A stretch of DNA of 64,000 nucleotides from Bacillota bacterium (GTDB lineage Bacteria > Bacillota > Clostridia > Lachnospirales > Lachnospiraceae), in the NCBI GenBank assembly GCA_023392615.1, contig JAEVYT010000021.1, positions 194,167 to 258,166 of the forward strand, read 5' to 3'. The notes under the pieces are model-generated. The model saw only the letters and a list, made by a program, of their open reading frames with translations. It was not told where the DNA came from and did not search any database. Positions 18,208-25,734 of this stretch are shown here, in pieces. Both the position numbers and the translations under genes were made by a program. How positions within the stretch are numbered: position 1 is the stretch's first letter; every line of letters begins with the position of its first letter.

Positions 18208-18561
18208 TTACTTAAATCCTCTCTTTTCTAAAAGTGTCAAATCACTAAGTCTTATTTTATATCTTATTCCCATGCAATCAACTGTTATCAAAACCCTGCC
18301 TACTCCATCAATATGTTGAATTGAGAAAAGTTGATAATACTCATTTCTTTTTGTTATGTCTGATATTCTCCATAAAATATTCCCATCCTCATCAATAGCC
18401 AGAATATTATTTAGTGGTTGTTTTTGAACATCGCCAGTTGAAGTGTTTTTTAACAATAATAATACTGACTCACCTAAATCCTTAACTTTCACAATTTTAT
18501 CATTAAAATATATTTTTTTACTTCCAATCGTTATCTCTTTACCATTAATAGAGTAATCCAC
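18208..18561 (-). CDS. Hypothetical prophage protein
   Basis: 117 residues, beta-rich (SINGKEITIGSKKIYFNDKIV, ILAIDEDGNILWRISD), no signal or membrane segment. The ATG at 18567 directly touches the AAGGAGG site, so the GTG two codons later (18561), with six bases of spacing, is the more likely start. It lies 17 bases after the nuclease lipoprotein gene in the same direction. Function not recognised. Confidence 0.55.
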   Translation of the reverse strand: MDYSINGKEITIGSKKIYFNDKIVKVKDLGESVLLLLKNTSTGDVQKQPLNNILAIDEDGNILWRISDITKRNEYYQLFSIQHIDGVGRVLITVDCMGIRYKIRLSDLTLLEKRGFK

Positions 18562-18578
18562 ATCCATCCTCCTTCTAG

Positions 18579-19535
18579 TTATTCGCCTACCATTCCGTCT
18601 CCATCTCTATCATCCATGTATTTATACAACCAATGATTGGAGCGGATTGGCATAGAGAATCCGGCTGATTTAGCTTCTGCTATCGTAACTTTACCATTTC
18701 CGTTTGTATCTATCTTAGCTAGTTCAGCGCTTTCATTAAATCCTTTTTTAGGAGGAGATGTTTTTGCAGGCTTTGGAGTAGGAGTATTATTTACTACATC
18801 TGGATTAACATTTTTAAACTCATCAACAATCTTTTTACCTTTCAATATATATTCATACTTATATTTTGATGGTATCTGAGTTTTCGTATCTGGGTATGTA
18901 ATAGTAGCCACGAATTTATCACAACCACCGGCATCTCTAATAACCTTTTCCATGTATGCTTGATCACCATGTCTGTTTAAAGTACTATTTTGCGGAGTTA
19001 TATTATAGGCATTAGACACACCTCCGAGTGAATCTGCAATTACATGACCCTGATCTAAATCCTTTAGCTCAGTTCCAGGTACATTCGCTTCATCAGGATA
19101 ATATCTACCTGAGGAGGTTACTTTCTCGGTTTTATCATTTTGTAAAGTGACTTTTTCAGCGATAACATAAGCGAGCTGTCCATATTTATTAGTTAAACCC
19201 CAGTAGACTCTATTTCCAAAGCCTATATCAACTGCAACATTTGGCTGTCTTTCTCCGGACATATTACCTCCGTCGACTTTAATGATCTTATAGGATTTTC
19301 CATCATATTTATAATAATCACTATTATCCGAAGAGGATTGTGCTGGCTTGGTAGTAATGCTAGGTTTTTGAGTAGGTTTTAAGGTAACAGGTGGTAATGT
19401 AAGAGAAGGTGCTAATGTTATGGTAGAAGTAGGAGAGGGACTATTAGATTTAGTACTAGTGTCAGCACTACATGCCATAAGAGATGCTACCATCACCAAA
19501 AGAAGCAAAGTATTTATTATTTTATTTTTTTGCAT
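18579..19535 (-). CDS. Surface lipoprotein DNA/RNA non-specific nuclease with calcium-binding C terminus
   Basis: 318 residues. A lipoprotein signal (hydrophobic stretch ending in MAC, Cys ~22) is followed by a serine/threonine/proline spacer. The nuclease part has DQGHVIADSLGG and a later NITPQNSTLNRHGD, matching the D-x-G-H and N-x-x-x-N-R motifs of Endonuclease_NS_2-type enzymes. The C terminus has an EF-hand-like KIDTNGNGKVTIAEA and an Excalibur-like DDRDGDGMVGE in which the usual Cys is Gly. Start 19535 has an AAAGGAG site. As a lysogenic-conversion gene it may digest DNA at the cell surface. Confidence 0.75.
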   Translation of the reverse strand: MQKNKIINTLLLLVMVASLMACSADTSTKSNSPSPTSTITLAPSLTLPPVTLKPTQKPSITTKPAQSSSDNSDYYKYDGKSYKIIKVDGGNMSGERQPNVAVDIGFGNRVYWGLTNKYGQLAYVIAEKVTLQNDKTEKVTSSGRYYPDEANVPGTELKDLDQGHVIADSLGGVSNAYNITPQNSTLNRHGDQAYMEKVIRDAGGCDKFVATITYPDTKTQIPSKYKYEYILKGKKIVDEFKNVNPDVVNNTPTPKPAKTSPPKKGFNESAELAKIDTNGNGKVTIAEAKSAGFSMPIRSNHWLYKYMDDRDGDGMVGE

Positions 19536-19562
19536 TAAATTATTCTCCTTTCGTTTCAATAA

Positions 19563-20258
19563 TTATAGACCTCCATATAGCCAATGGCTTTCAGCTATCT
19601 TAAAATCTATACTCGGTTCATTGTCACATATAGATTTATCGTTAGGGTTTATACATTCTGGGCAAATGTGGCTGTCTGAATTATATATTTCAGATCCACA
19701 GTAAGCGCAGGTATTAATTTTATAAACAAAGCAATTAGCTTCATCTTTATAGAAATGTGAATACATAGCCTTGTCCAATACATTCATTTTATGTATTACG
19801 GTTCTTCGATGCCACCGCCGATAATCGTCAAAAGCATATAGTGCAGCTTCTTGTGATAGATGAAAAAGTTTCACAACATCATTTTGATTTTTACATCTCG
19901 AATAATGAATTGCTATTCTTGGAGCAAGAAAATGGCTTGCAAATACATCTGCCTCTTTTTCTTGAATTTCTAAATTTGAATTAGTATGTTCTAGAATGAT
20001 ATGTCCTAATTCATGTGCTAGTGAAAACCTAGTCCGTCCTAAAGGTTTATTATCATTATAGTAAATAGTATTTTTCAATTTAAAAGCATCATCACTATAT
20101 AATAAGCATTGTTCTTTTTTCTTAGGTTTCTGCTCAGAATACTTTTTGATTTTCATACCGCATAACTCTAGAAGTTCAAAACAGTTAATTGGGAATGAAT
20201 GAACGTTGTATTTTATATAGGTGTCTATAATTGCTAAATCTATATGGTTAAAATCCAT
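19563..20258 (-). CDS. ImmA/IrrE-type metallopeptidase
   Basis: 231 residues with the zinc protease motif HELGHIILEH (about residues 81-90) and a later Glu in QEKEADVFASHFLAP. ImmA-type proteases inactivate phage repressors after DNA damage. It is placed directly after the repressor gene in the same direction. The C-terminal ~50 residues add a zinc ribbon (CAYCGSE...CPEC), an addition to the usual short ImmA. Confidence 0.85.
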   Translation of the reverse strand: MDFNHIDLAIIDTYIKYNVHSFPINCFELLELCGMKIKKYSEQKPKKKEQCLLYSDDAFKLKNTIYYNDNKPLGRTRFSLAHELGHIILEHTNSNLEIQEKEADVFASHFLAPRIAIHYSRCKNQNDVVKLFHLSQEAALYAFDDYRRWHRRTVIHKMNVLDKAMYSHFYKDEANCFVYKINTCAYCGSEIYNSDSHICPECINPNDKSICDNEPSIDFKIAESHWLYGGL

Positions 20259-20274
20259 AAATTACTCCTGTAAA

Positions 20275-20763
20275 CTAATCCTCGTCGTCTTCATCATACA
20301 TTGTAGAAATAAATTCAATGGCTTCTTCTCTGGATAATTTTTTACCGTTACGAGCAACCAATGATCGAATGTCTTCCTCAGTAGGAATATATTTCTTGTT
20401 TTGGGGCAATGTGGATTGCTCTTGTTGTGACTTAGTGCATCGATTATATTCCATGTCTAAAACAGTATCTACAGTATGTCTTCCCTTATTATCTATTGAG
20501 CGATATTTATTTATATGTACAATTTCTTGCTCAGAATAGACATTAGCATCTTTATTGTTATCATTTAAACCAATGAGATCATCTCCACTCACCCCAAGAA
20601 CACTTATTATTTTTTTGATTATTGGCACTCCTGGTTCCCTATTTCCGCTTTCATATAAAGAATATGTTGATTTAGCTACACCTATTTTTTCAGCTACTTC
20701 TTTCTGAGACAACCCTTTTGATAAACGGGCCTCTTTCAAATTTTCATGAAATTCTGCATTCAT
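20275..20763 (-). CDS. CI-like phage repressor, XRE family
   Basis: 162 residues: an N-terminal XRE helix-turn-helix (SQKEVAEKIGVAKSTYSLYESG, ~15-45) and a C-terminal region without a LexA-type peptidase, fitting control by ImmA cleavage rather than self-cleavage. The longer open frame upstream overlaps the operators. The ATG at 20763 has AGGAGG. Divergent from the Cro-like gene. Confidence 0.88.
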   Translation of the reverse strand: MNAEFHENLKEARLSKGLSQKEVAEKIGVAKSTYSLYESGNREPGVPIIKKIISVLGVSGDDLIGLNDNNKDANVYSEQEIVHINKYRSIDNKGRHTVDTVLDMEYNRCTKSQQEQSTLPQNKKYIPTEEDIRSLVARNGKKLSREEAIEFISTMYDEDDED

Positions 20764-20785
20764 CTTTATACCTCCTATTAATTTG

Positions 20786-20909
20786 ATTATAGTTGTGGTT
20801 CCGAAATATGTCAATAAAAAGTTTGCAAAATGAAAACTATTAATAAAAATATGATTGACAAGTTTGCATAATGCAATTATAATAAAATAAAAGTTTGCAT
20901 AATGCAAAC
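20786..20909. promoter_or_regulatory. Lysogeny switch: divergent promoters with three operators
   Basis: Three 17-bp copies of the near-palindrome GTTTGCATAATGCAAAC: O1 20821-20837 (imperfect), O2 20862-20878, O3 20893-20909 (perfect). The rightward promoter is TTGACA (20855-20860), 17 bases, TATAAT (20878-20883), and O2 fills its spacer. The leftward repressor promoter has its -35 at 20809-20814 and -10 at 20786-20791, with O1 just upstream of it. This layout allows repression of Cro and activation or repression of the CI promoter. Confidence 0.85.
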
Positions 20910-20931
20910 ACACAAAGAAAGGAGAGTAGTT

Positions 20932-21138
20932 ATGTTCAGAAACTTAGAAGCAGAACAGGCTAGATATGGTCTTACTAATCAAGTGGTAGCAAAACAATTA
21001 GGTATATCGAGAGTGTCTTATGAAAACAAAAAGAGGACAGGTAAGTTTACCACATTCGAAATTAAAATCTTATGCAAGTTGTTTAATCGGAAATTTGATT
21101 ATTTATTCGAAACGCAAGAAGAAAAGAAAACAGGATAG
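20932..21138 (+). CDS. Cro-like small XRE regulator
   Basis: 68 residues: helix-turn-helix NQVVAKQLGISRVSYENKKRTGKFTTFEI. It starts at the ATG behind AAAGGAG (20932), not at the in-frame ATG 30 bases upstream, which lies in operator O3. First gene of the rightward early transcript and likely lytic regulator. Confidence 0.8.
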   Translation: MFRNLEAEQARYGLTNQVVAKQLGISRVSYENKKRTGKFTTFEIKILCKLFNRKFDYLFETQEEKKTG

Positions 21139-21149
21139 GGGGTGAGAGG

Positions 21150-21209
21150 ATGGATATAAATATTGTGAAGATTGATGAAAGGATAAGCACAATCATTAAT
21201 GGAATTTAA
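21150..21209 (+). CDS. Possible 19-residue peptide
   Basis: ATG behind GGGGTGAGAGG, 19 codons and TAA. The site is good but the product is very short and not recognised. Confidence 0.3.
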   Translation: MDINIVKIDERISTIINGI

Positions 21210-21223
21210 ATTCCTGTTTCAGA

Positions 21224-21254
21224 TTAAAAGCTCCGCCTCGGTTGAAACGGAGCC
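21224..21254 (-). terminator. Terminator of the leftward moron gene
   Basis: GCTCCG (21230-21235) pairs with CGGAGC (21248-21253). Read leftward the stem is followed by TTTT. It may also slow rightward transcription from the early promoter. Confidence 0.6.
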
Positions 21255-21273
21255 TGTGATTAAACTATAGGAA

Positions 21274-21870
21274 CTATAAATGTATTTGACTTGTCAGCCA
21301 GCTTAACAGGGTGGAAGTTATAGAACTAGTAATCCATGAATTTCGTTCCATTACTTCTGAGAATTTTGAGAATAAACCTTTGCTAACAGGGACTTGATTA
21401 TTAACGATCATTTCAAGCAGTGTAATTATATTCTGAAGTTCTTCTTTATCAGACGAATTAGAAGTTTCGATTTGCTCCTTGGCTTGGTTAATGGAGTCAT
21501 TGTAATGTATGCTTACATGTTCTTGGGTTCCTATTACAGAACCATAGGCATTTTGGATGTTAAAAACTGGATTGTTTTGTTGCATAGACTTTTGGTATTC
21601 GACACTTGACAGATAATATGCATTTAAGCTGTGAGGTGACTTAAGAAAAACGGTTGTTATTGTATCGGTAATATAAAAGCGCTCTCCAAAAGGATTGATC
21701 ACCCAATCACCGGATTTTACATCTGAACTTGGCATAAAACCAATATAGGATTTGCCGGAGGCCTGTTCATGGTTTGGAAGTCCATCAATCTCAGCAACAA
21801 TGTTATTATTTCTTTCAATTTGATACTTTTGTCCGGAGCGTTTTATAAAACCTTCAAATGAATTACGCAT
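21274..21870 (-). CDS. Leftward moron protein of unknown function
   Basis: 198 residues. A beta-rich N-terminal part (~1-90) is joined through FNIQNAYGSVIGTQEHVSIH to a helical part (~125-160) and a mildly hydrophobic C terminus (SSITSTLLSWLTSQIHL). The 'IQNAYGSVIGTQ' linker resembles linkers in bacterial multi-domain effector proteins, but I cannot name the family. It has its own promoter and terminator and faces against the early transcript, typical of genes expressed in the lysogen. Confidence 0.6.
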   Translation of the reverse strand: MRNSFEGFIKRSGQKYQIERNNNIVAEIDGLPNHEQASGKSYIGFMPSSDVKSGDWVINPFGERFYITDTITTVFLKSPHSLNAYYLSSVEYQKSMQQNNPVFNIQNAYGSVIGTQEHVSIHYNDSINQAKEQIETSNSSDKEELQNIITLLEMIVNNQVPVSKGLFSKFSEVMERNSWITSSITSTLLSWLTSQIHL

Positions 21871-21917
21871 TAGTATTTTCTCCTTTCTTATGTGTTCTGG
21901 TTGGTACTCTTACCTTA

Positions 21918-21946
21918 AGTATATGAGAAAAGGAAGAAATATGCAA
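21918..21946 (-). promoter_or_regulatory. Promoter of the leftward moron gene
   Basis: Read leftward: TTGCAT (21941-21946), 17 bases, TATACT (21918-21923). Very similar to the promoter at 22881-22909, so both may be active in the lysogen. Confidence 0.65.
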
Positions 21947-21980
21947 TAAAAAAGAAGGGGAGAATGTGTCTTTAGTATTA

Positions 21981-22016
21981 AAAAGAAAAAAGCACCATCC
22001 CCTTTATGAGGATGGT
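21981..22016 (-). terminator. Leftward terminator before the moron gene
   Basis: ACCATCC (21994-22000) pairs with GGATGGT (22010-22016). Read leftward it ends in a long T-run. It would stop transcripts from the gene at 22448-22834. Confidence 0.55.
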
Positions 22017-22054
22017 CAAATAGCCATTAATATTAGCAAAGCGAGGGTAATTAG

Positions 22055-22282
22055 ATGAAGTTAGCCGTAGGGATGAATGAAGCTGCAGAACTTTGTGATG
22101 TTTCTCCACAGCTTATTCGGCAATGGTGTACCAGTGGAGTACTTCCTTATATGCGTGTAGGAAGTAAGTTCATTGTGAGGACAGATTCGCTAGATGAGTT
22201 TCTTAGAATTAACGAAGGAAAAGATCTGAAAGAGTTTGATACCTTAAATAAGCCGGGGTGTCAGACGAATAAAACTGCTTAG
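22055..22282 (+). CDS. Excisionase-like DNA-binding protein
   Basis: 75 residues with a MerR-type winged helix (GMNEAAELCDVSPQLIRQWCTSGVLPYMRVGSKFIV) as in HTH_17/excisionase families. It could be the Xis partner of the integrase or an early regulator. Confidence 0.7.
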   Translation: MKLAVGMNEAAELCDVSPQLIRQWCTSGVLPYMRVGSKFIVRTDSLDEFLRINEGKDLKEFDTLNKPGCQTNKTA

Positions 22283-22305
22283 TCGGCGGAAAGGAGGACA
22301 AACAC

Positions 22306-22488
22306 ATCTGGATATCAAAGAAGAAATTCAAAACTTTAGAGAAGAGAATTGCTGACCTTGAAGAGCAAGTTCAAAGTCAGCAGAAATATTTGAGTGAATT
22401 GATTGATGTTTTGGTAGAAAGCAATGAAATTATGATGAAAAAAGGGTCTACTCTTGACAGTCATAGATATCAAAACCGATGCGTCTAG
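22306..22488 (+). CDS. Small coiled-coil protein with probable ATC start
   Basis: 60 codons: WISKKKFKTLEKRIADLEEQV, clearly coiled coil. No ATG, GTG or TTG fits. The frame opens eight bases behind a perfect AGGAGG (22292-22297) at ATC, and I recall phage homologues starting with Met-Trp at the same point. The last 41 bases overlap the opposite gene at 22448. Confidence 0.5.
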   Translation: MWISKKKFKTLEKRIADLEEQVQSQQKYLSELIDVLVESNEIMMKKGSTLDSHRYQNRCV

Positions 22489-22834
22489 CTGGTTCCTCGG
22501 GCTCAGCTTTTGGTGAAGACATTAACATAAAACTCAACTGATTTACATGTTGTATTAATTGGCAATACTGATTGTTTACATATCCATCAAATGTAATAAG
22601 GCTTGGATTAGCATAACCCATGCTTGTAACTTGCATTAGAATGCTTTGACCAAATGACGCTAATTGAATGCATACTTCGTGTTCGTCATCAAGACTATCT
22701 TGAAATTCTTTAATGTATTCACAAAGGATTTCATATTGACGGTCAGCAAGATGATGATTTCTAACTTCAATAGGTTCAAAATTTGGGATTAAAGACTTTG
22801 GAAAATTTAAATTAGATAATCCATCTAGGGACAT
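22448..22834 (-). CDS. DUF6173-like prophage protein
   Basis: 128 residues from the ATG behind AAAGGAG at 22834. The segments LDDEHEVCIQLASFGQS and CQLIQHVNQLSFMLM resemble the DUF6173 family found in phages. The function of the family is unknown. It has its own leftward promoter, so it is probably expressed in the lysogen. Confidence 0.65.
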   Translation of the reverse strand: MSLDGLSNLNFPKSLIPNFEPIEVRNHHLADRQYEILCEYIKEFQDSLDDEHEVCIQLASFGQSILMQVTSMGYANPSLITFDGYVNNQYCQLIQHVNQLSFMLMSSPKAEPEEPARRIGFDIYDCQE

Positions 22835-22880
22835 AGCAAGATCTCCTTTCATATGTATTCCAGAGTCATCCGGTAATCAC

Positions 22881-22909
22881 ATTATAGAAGATTATGGGAG
22901 AATATGCAA
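22881..22909 (-). promoter_or_regulatory. Promoter of the DUF6173-like gene
   Basis: Read leftward: TTGCAT (22904-22909), 17 bases, TATAAT (22881-22886). Confidence 0.65.
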
Positions 22910-22932
22910 ATTGAAAGGAGGGCAAGCAGAGA

Positions 22933-23157
22933 GTGAAGCTTTTGAAATTAATATCAAGCATCACACTAATAGGATCATTTTTGTACATATACGGCCAATA
23001 CGGTTCGTTAGACTGTGACACAATAACAGTCAATCAATTTATCATCAGAGGAGCAATCGGTCTAATTGTTTTATTTGGATCAGGAATACTCTTGATGAAA
23101 TTAAAAAAAGAGCCTAACCGACCGCCATCGGAAAAGGCTCAAACCAAAATACACTAA
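22933..23157 (+). CDS. Small protein with two membrane segments
   Basis: 74 residues, GTG start behind GAAAGGAGGG. Hydrophobic segments at ~2-22 and ~37-55, then a basic tail (KKEPNRPPSEKAQ). Possibly an early superinfection-exclusion or host-takeover membrane protein, but this is not shown. Confidence 0.55.
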   Translation: MKLLKLISSITLIGSFLYIYGQYGSLDCDTITVNQFIIRGAIGLIVLFGSGILLMKLKKEPNRPPSEKAQTKIH

Positions 23158-23191
23158 GTGCATAATAGCACAGAAATGGAGGGCTTGCAAT

Positions 23192-23581
23192 ATGGCAAGA
23201 GGAATTACAAGAAAATTGGACGAGGTAGGAAGAGTCACAATTCCTATCGAAATGAGAAGAGAAACAGGAATTGACCGCGGAGTTAGAGCGGATCTGTATT
23301 TAGCGGATGGGGTAATATGCTTGAAAAAGGGTAATGGCCGTAAAGTAGACGAGCTTGGAAGATATGTTCTACCTATGGAACTACGCAGAGCGTTCGGATG
23401 GGAACCTGGACAAGATATTGAAATGTATGTGGAAGGTGATGTACTTCACATTCGTAAAGATGGTTGTGAGTGGTGCGATGAAAGCAACAATCTTATCGAA
23501 GCAAATGGACATAAGTTATGCCCTGCATGTATTTCTAAAATTGTTAAGTCAGCAGCTCTGGTAATGGAGGGGATTGCATGA
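23192..23581 (+). CDS. Tandem AbrB/SpoVT-domain regulator with zinc motif
   Basis: 129 residues with two AbrB-like swapped-hairpin domains: GITRKLDEVGRVTIPIEMRR (~4-23) and GRKVDELGRYVLPMELRRAF (~49-68). A C-terminal CEWCDESN...CPACIS zinc-binding pair follows. A single chain with two such halves may act as a compact DNA-binding unit. It overlaps the SSB gene by 4 bases. Confidence 0.8.
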   Translation: MARGITRKLDEVGRVTIPIEMRRETGIDRGVRADLYLADGVICLKKGNGRKVDELGRYVLPMELRRAFGWEPGQDIEMYVEGDVLHIRKDGCEWCDESNNLIEANGHKLCPACISKIVKSAALVMEGIA

Positions 23582-24189
23582 TTAATAACCAGGTCAATCT
23601 AATCGGAATTATAACAAGCGAGTTTACATATGACCATTCTGTTAAAGGAGAGGATTTTTATAAGTTCTTTCTTTCATCTATGAGAAAGAGCGAAAAGATT
23701 GATGAATTGCCGGTTATCATATCATCCAAGATTTTTGATGTTACAAGGGATATGAGAGGATATGAAGTAGAAGTCACAGGATCATTCAGAAGTTACGATC
23801 TTAGGGCAAACGGCAAACACAGAGTGTCGCTATACGTATTCACAGACTACATCAGATTTACAAACGATTTAGACTACAATGAGGTTTTAATTGAAGGGTT
23901 TATATGCACTAAGCCTGTTTTAAGGACAACCCCAATGGGAAGACAGCTGACGGACGTATGTATTGCGGTTAATCGTAAATTTAATAAATCGGATTATATC
24001 CCGGTAATCTTCTGGTCACGAAATGCAATTGAAGTATCCAATCAACCGGTAGGTACACAACTGAAGGTTAGAGGGAGATTACAGAGCAGGGTTTATACCA
24101 AGTACATAGATGATATACCAGAGGAGCGAATTGCTTATGAGGTATCAGCATCGAACTTGCAGGTGATCCATGAAACCGCTGCTGTATAA
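23578..24189 (+). CDS. ssb: Single-stranded DNA-binding protein, double OB fold
   Basis: 203 residues with two OB-fold halves. The second contains RTTPMGRQLTDVCIAVNR and YIPVIFWSRNA, typical of SSB/PriB-like proteins. It starts with ATGA overlap to the previous gene. It should coat single strands made during phage replication. Confidence 0.75.
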   Translation: MINNQVNLIGIITSEFTYDHSVKGEDFYKFFLSSMRKSEKIDELPVIISSKIFDVTRDMRGYEVEVTGSFRSYDLRANGKHRVSLYVFTDYIRFTNDLDYNEVLIEGFICTKPVLRTTPMGRQLTDVCIAVNRKFNKSDYIPVIFWSRNAIEVSNQPVGTQLKVRGRLQSRVYTKYIDDIPEERIAYEVSASNLQVIHETAAV

Positions 24190-24346
24190 CGATGGGATTA
24201 CAAAAGTAACGGACCCGTTTTGGCAATATACTTGTAGTTGTGGTCATGCCGGATGGAGTTTGACTAAGCCGGATCACTGTTCAAAGTGTCAATCTAAGAA
24301 TATAAAAAGTTCGAATCCAAACATAAAAATAAGCCCGTCATCTTAG
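24170..24346 (+). CDS. Small zinc-ribbon protein
   Basis: 58 residues, starting inside the end of the SSB gene behind AGGTGA. It has a C-x-C...C-x-x-C set (CSCGHAGWSLTKPDHCSKC). Function unknown. Confidence 0.6.
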   Translation: MKPLLYNDGITKVTDPFWQYTCSCGHAGWSLTKPDHCSKCQSKNIKSSNPNIKISPSS

Positions 24347-24409
24347 CAGAGATGGCGGGCGATTCAGCAGGTGCGCTGAACAAAATATTCTATAAATATT
24401 ATAGCGCAC
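24333..24409. other. Inverted-repeat cluster, candidate replication origin
   Basis: Hairpin A: GCCCGTCATC (24333-24342) with GATGGCGGGC (24351-24360). Hairpin B: GTGCGCT (24371-24377) with AGCGCAC (24403-24409), around an AT-rich loop containing two AATATT. It sits just upstream of an HUH-type Rep gene, where a double-strand origin for nicking would be expected, and has no T-run that would mark a terminator. Confidence 0.4.
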
Positions 24410-24512
24410 TTATGGCAAAAAGTCAATAAAATAGCGGTGTTTTGCCCGCTTAACACACTTGATAAAAGTATTAACGAGCCGACAAGAGACTAATCAAAGG
24501 GGTTTTGAATTA

Positions 24513-25268
24513 GTGCCATATGTAAAGCGAATAACTAAGGCAGGAAAGACAATAGAGGTAGAGTATTTTTACACCAGTAGGTATCAGAAAAAGGGTATCA
24601 AGAAGAGTGAGAAAATTAAGCCTACTCGAGAAGAACAGAAGAAAGTCAATTCGCGGATAGCAGAAAGGAATCTCCGGATAATACTAAATGCAAATTTCAG
24701 GTATGGAGATCATCACATTGACATGGGATACATCAGAAAAAGAGGACAGGAGTACCGTACAAAAGAGCAGATGCGTAAGGATCTAGATGTTTTCCTAAGA
24801 GAGCTCCGGAAGGAATATCGAAAGGAAGGAATTGAACTGAAATATGTCCATGTTATGGAGATTGGAGAAAAAGGGTCCAGGCATCATCACTTAGTAATCA
24901 ATCAAGGGGTAAGTACCCAAGCAATACAGAGATGCTGGAATAAGGCATACGAGGGAAACAGTTTTATATATTTTTCTCCATTAGATAAAAGCGGACAGTA
25001 TAAAAAATTAGCAGCATATTTCATCAAGTACAGTGATAAGACAGTTGGTACCGAAAACGCTCTACAGGGCAAGCGCTGGAACAGTAGTAAAAACTTAATC
25101 CGGCCAGAACCGGAATATGAAATTGTAACTCATAGAAATTGGTTTAGGTGTGAAGCGAAGCCGTATAAAGGTTACTACCTTGATGATGAAACAATTCAAA
25201 GAGGCATCCATAGCCCCGAATATTACGGATATGGGTGGTTTAGATACACCATGGTTAGGAGGGAATAA
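24513..25268 (+). CDS. HUH-type rolling-circle replication initiator
   Basis: 251 residues from a GTG with AAAGGGG upstream; the TTG further upstream has no ribosome site. The HUH metal-binding motif is in EKGSRHHHLVINQG, and a downstream Tyr in LAAYFIKYSDKT fits the nicking tyrosine of the REP_ORF2/G2P-like family. It would nick one strand to start phage DNA synthesis, replacing the more usual helicase-loader set, which I do not see in this prophage. Confidence 0.75.
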   Translation: MPYVKRITKAGKTIEVEYFYTSRYQKKGIKKSEKIKPTREEQKKVNSRIAERNLRIILNANFRYGDHHIDMGYIRKRGQEYRTKEQMRKDLDVFLRELRKEYRKEGIELKYVHVMEIGEKGSRHHHLVINQGVSTQAIQRCWNKAYEGNSFIYFSPLDKSGQYKKLAAYFIKYSDKTVGTENALQGKRWNSSKNLIRPEPEYEIVTHRNWFRCEAKPYKGYYLDDETIQRGIHSPEYYGYGWFRYTMVRRE

Positions 25269-25272
25269 AAAG

Positions 25273-25734
25273 TTGGAAGTAACAATCTACATTGGGATCT
25301 ATCATAAAGGTCGCCTAAAGCAAGGTACCGGAACATATGCGGCAGTACTTGAGTACATAAGCTCCGGTGGAAAGCCGGCAACCCTTACATTAATTAAGGG
25401 GATCAAAGGCACAACCGAAAATCGAACTGCTTTGTATGCATGCATCGAAGCCTTTAAGAGATTAACCAAGGAATGCAATATTAAGGTAATGATTAATTCA
25501 ATGTACATAACGCAGGCAATCAATTCGAATACATACATCGAGTGGATCAGAACCGGACTTAATGCAAAGAAGAAGCCGGTGAGTAATTTGGAACTATGGA
25601 AGCAGCTGGACCAGGTAATGGAGAAGCACATTTTTGAGTTTGAATTTACAGAGCATACACCATACACATGCTGGATGCTATATGAAGTAGAAAACCGAGA
25701 AATCGAGTATATGGAGGATAAAGAAAATGTTTGA
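25273..25734 (+). CDS. RNase H-fold protein, probably non-catalytic
   Basis: 153 residues from a TTG behind GGAGGG. The strand order and the motif positions of RNase HI are there (VTIYIGIYHKGR, NRTALYACIEAFKRL, VMINSMYITQAIN), but the first Asp is missing and the third acidic position is Asn. It overlaps the next gene by 8 bases. A nucleic-acid-binding role is more likely than cleavage. Confidence 0.65.
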   Translation: MEVTIYIGIYHKGRLKQGTGTYAAVLEYISSGGKPATLTLIKGIKGTTENRTALYACIEAFKRLTKECNIKVMINSMYITQAINSNTYIEWIRTGLNAKKKPVSNLELWKQLDQVMEKHIFEFEFTEHTPYTCWMLYEVENREIEYMEDKENV

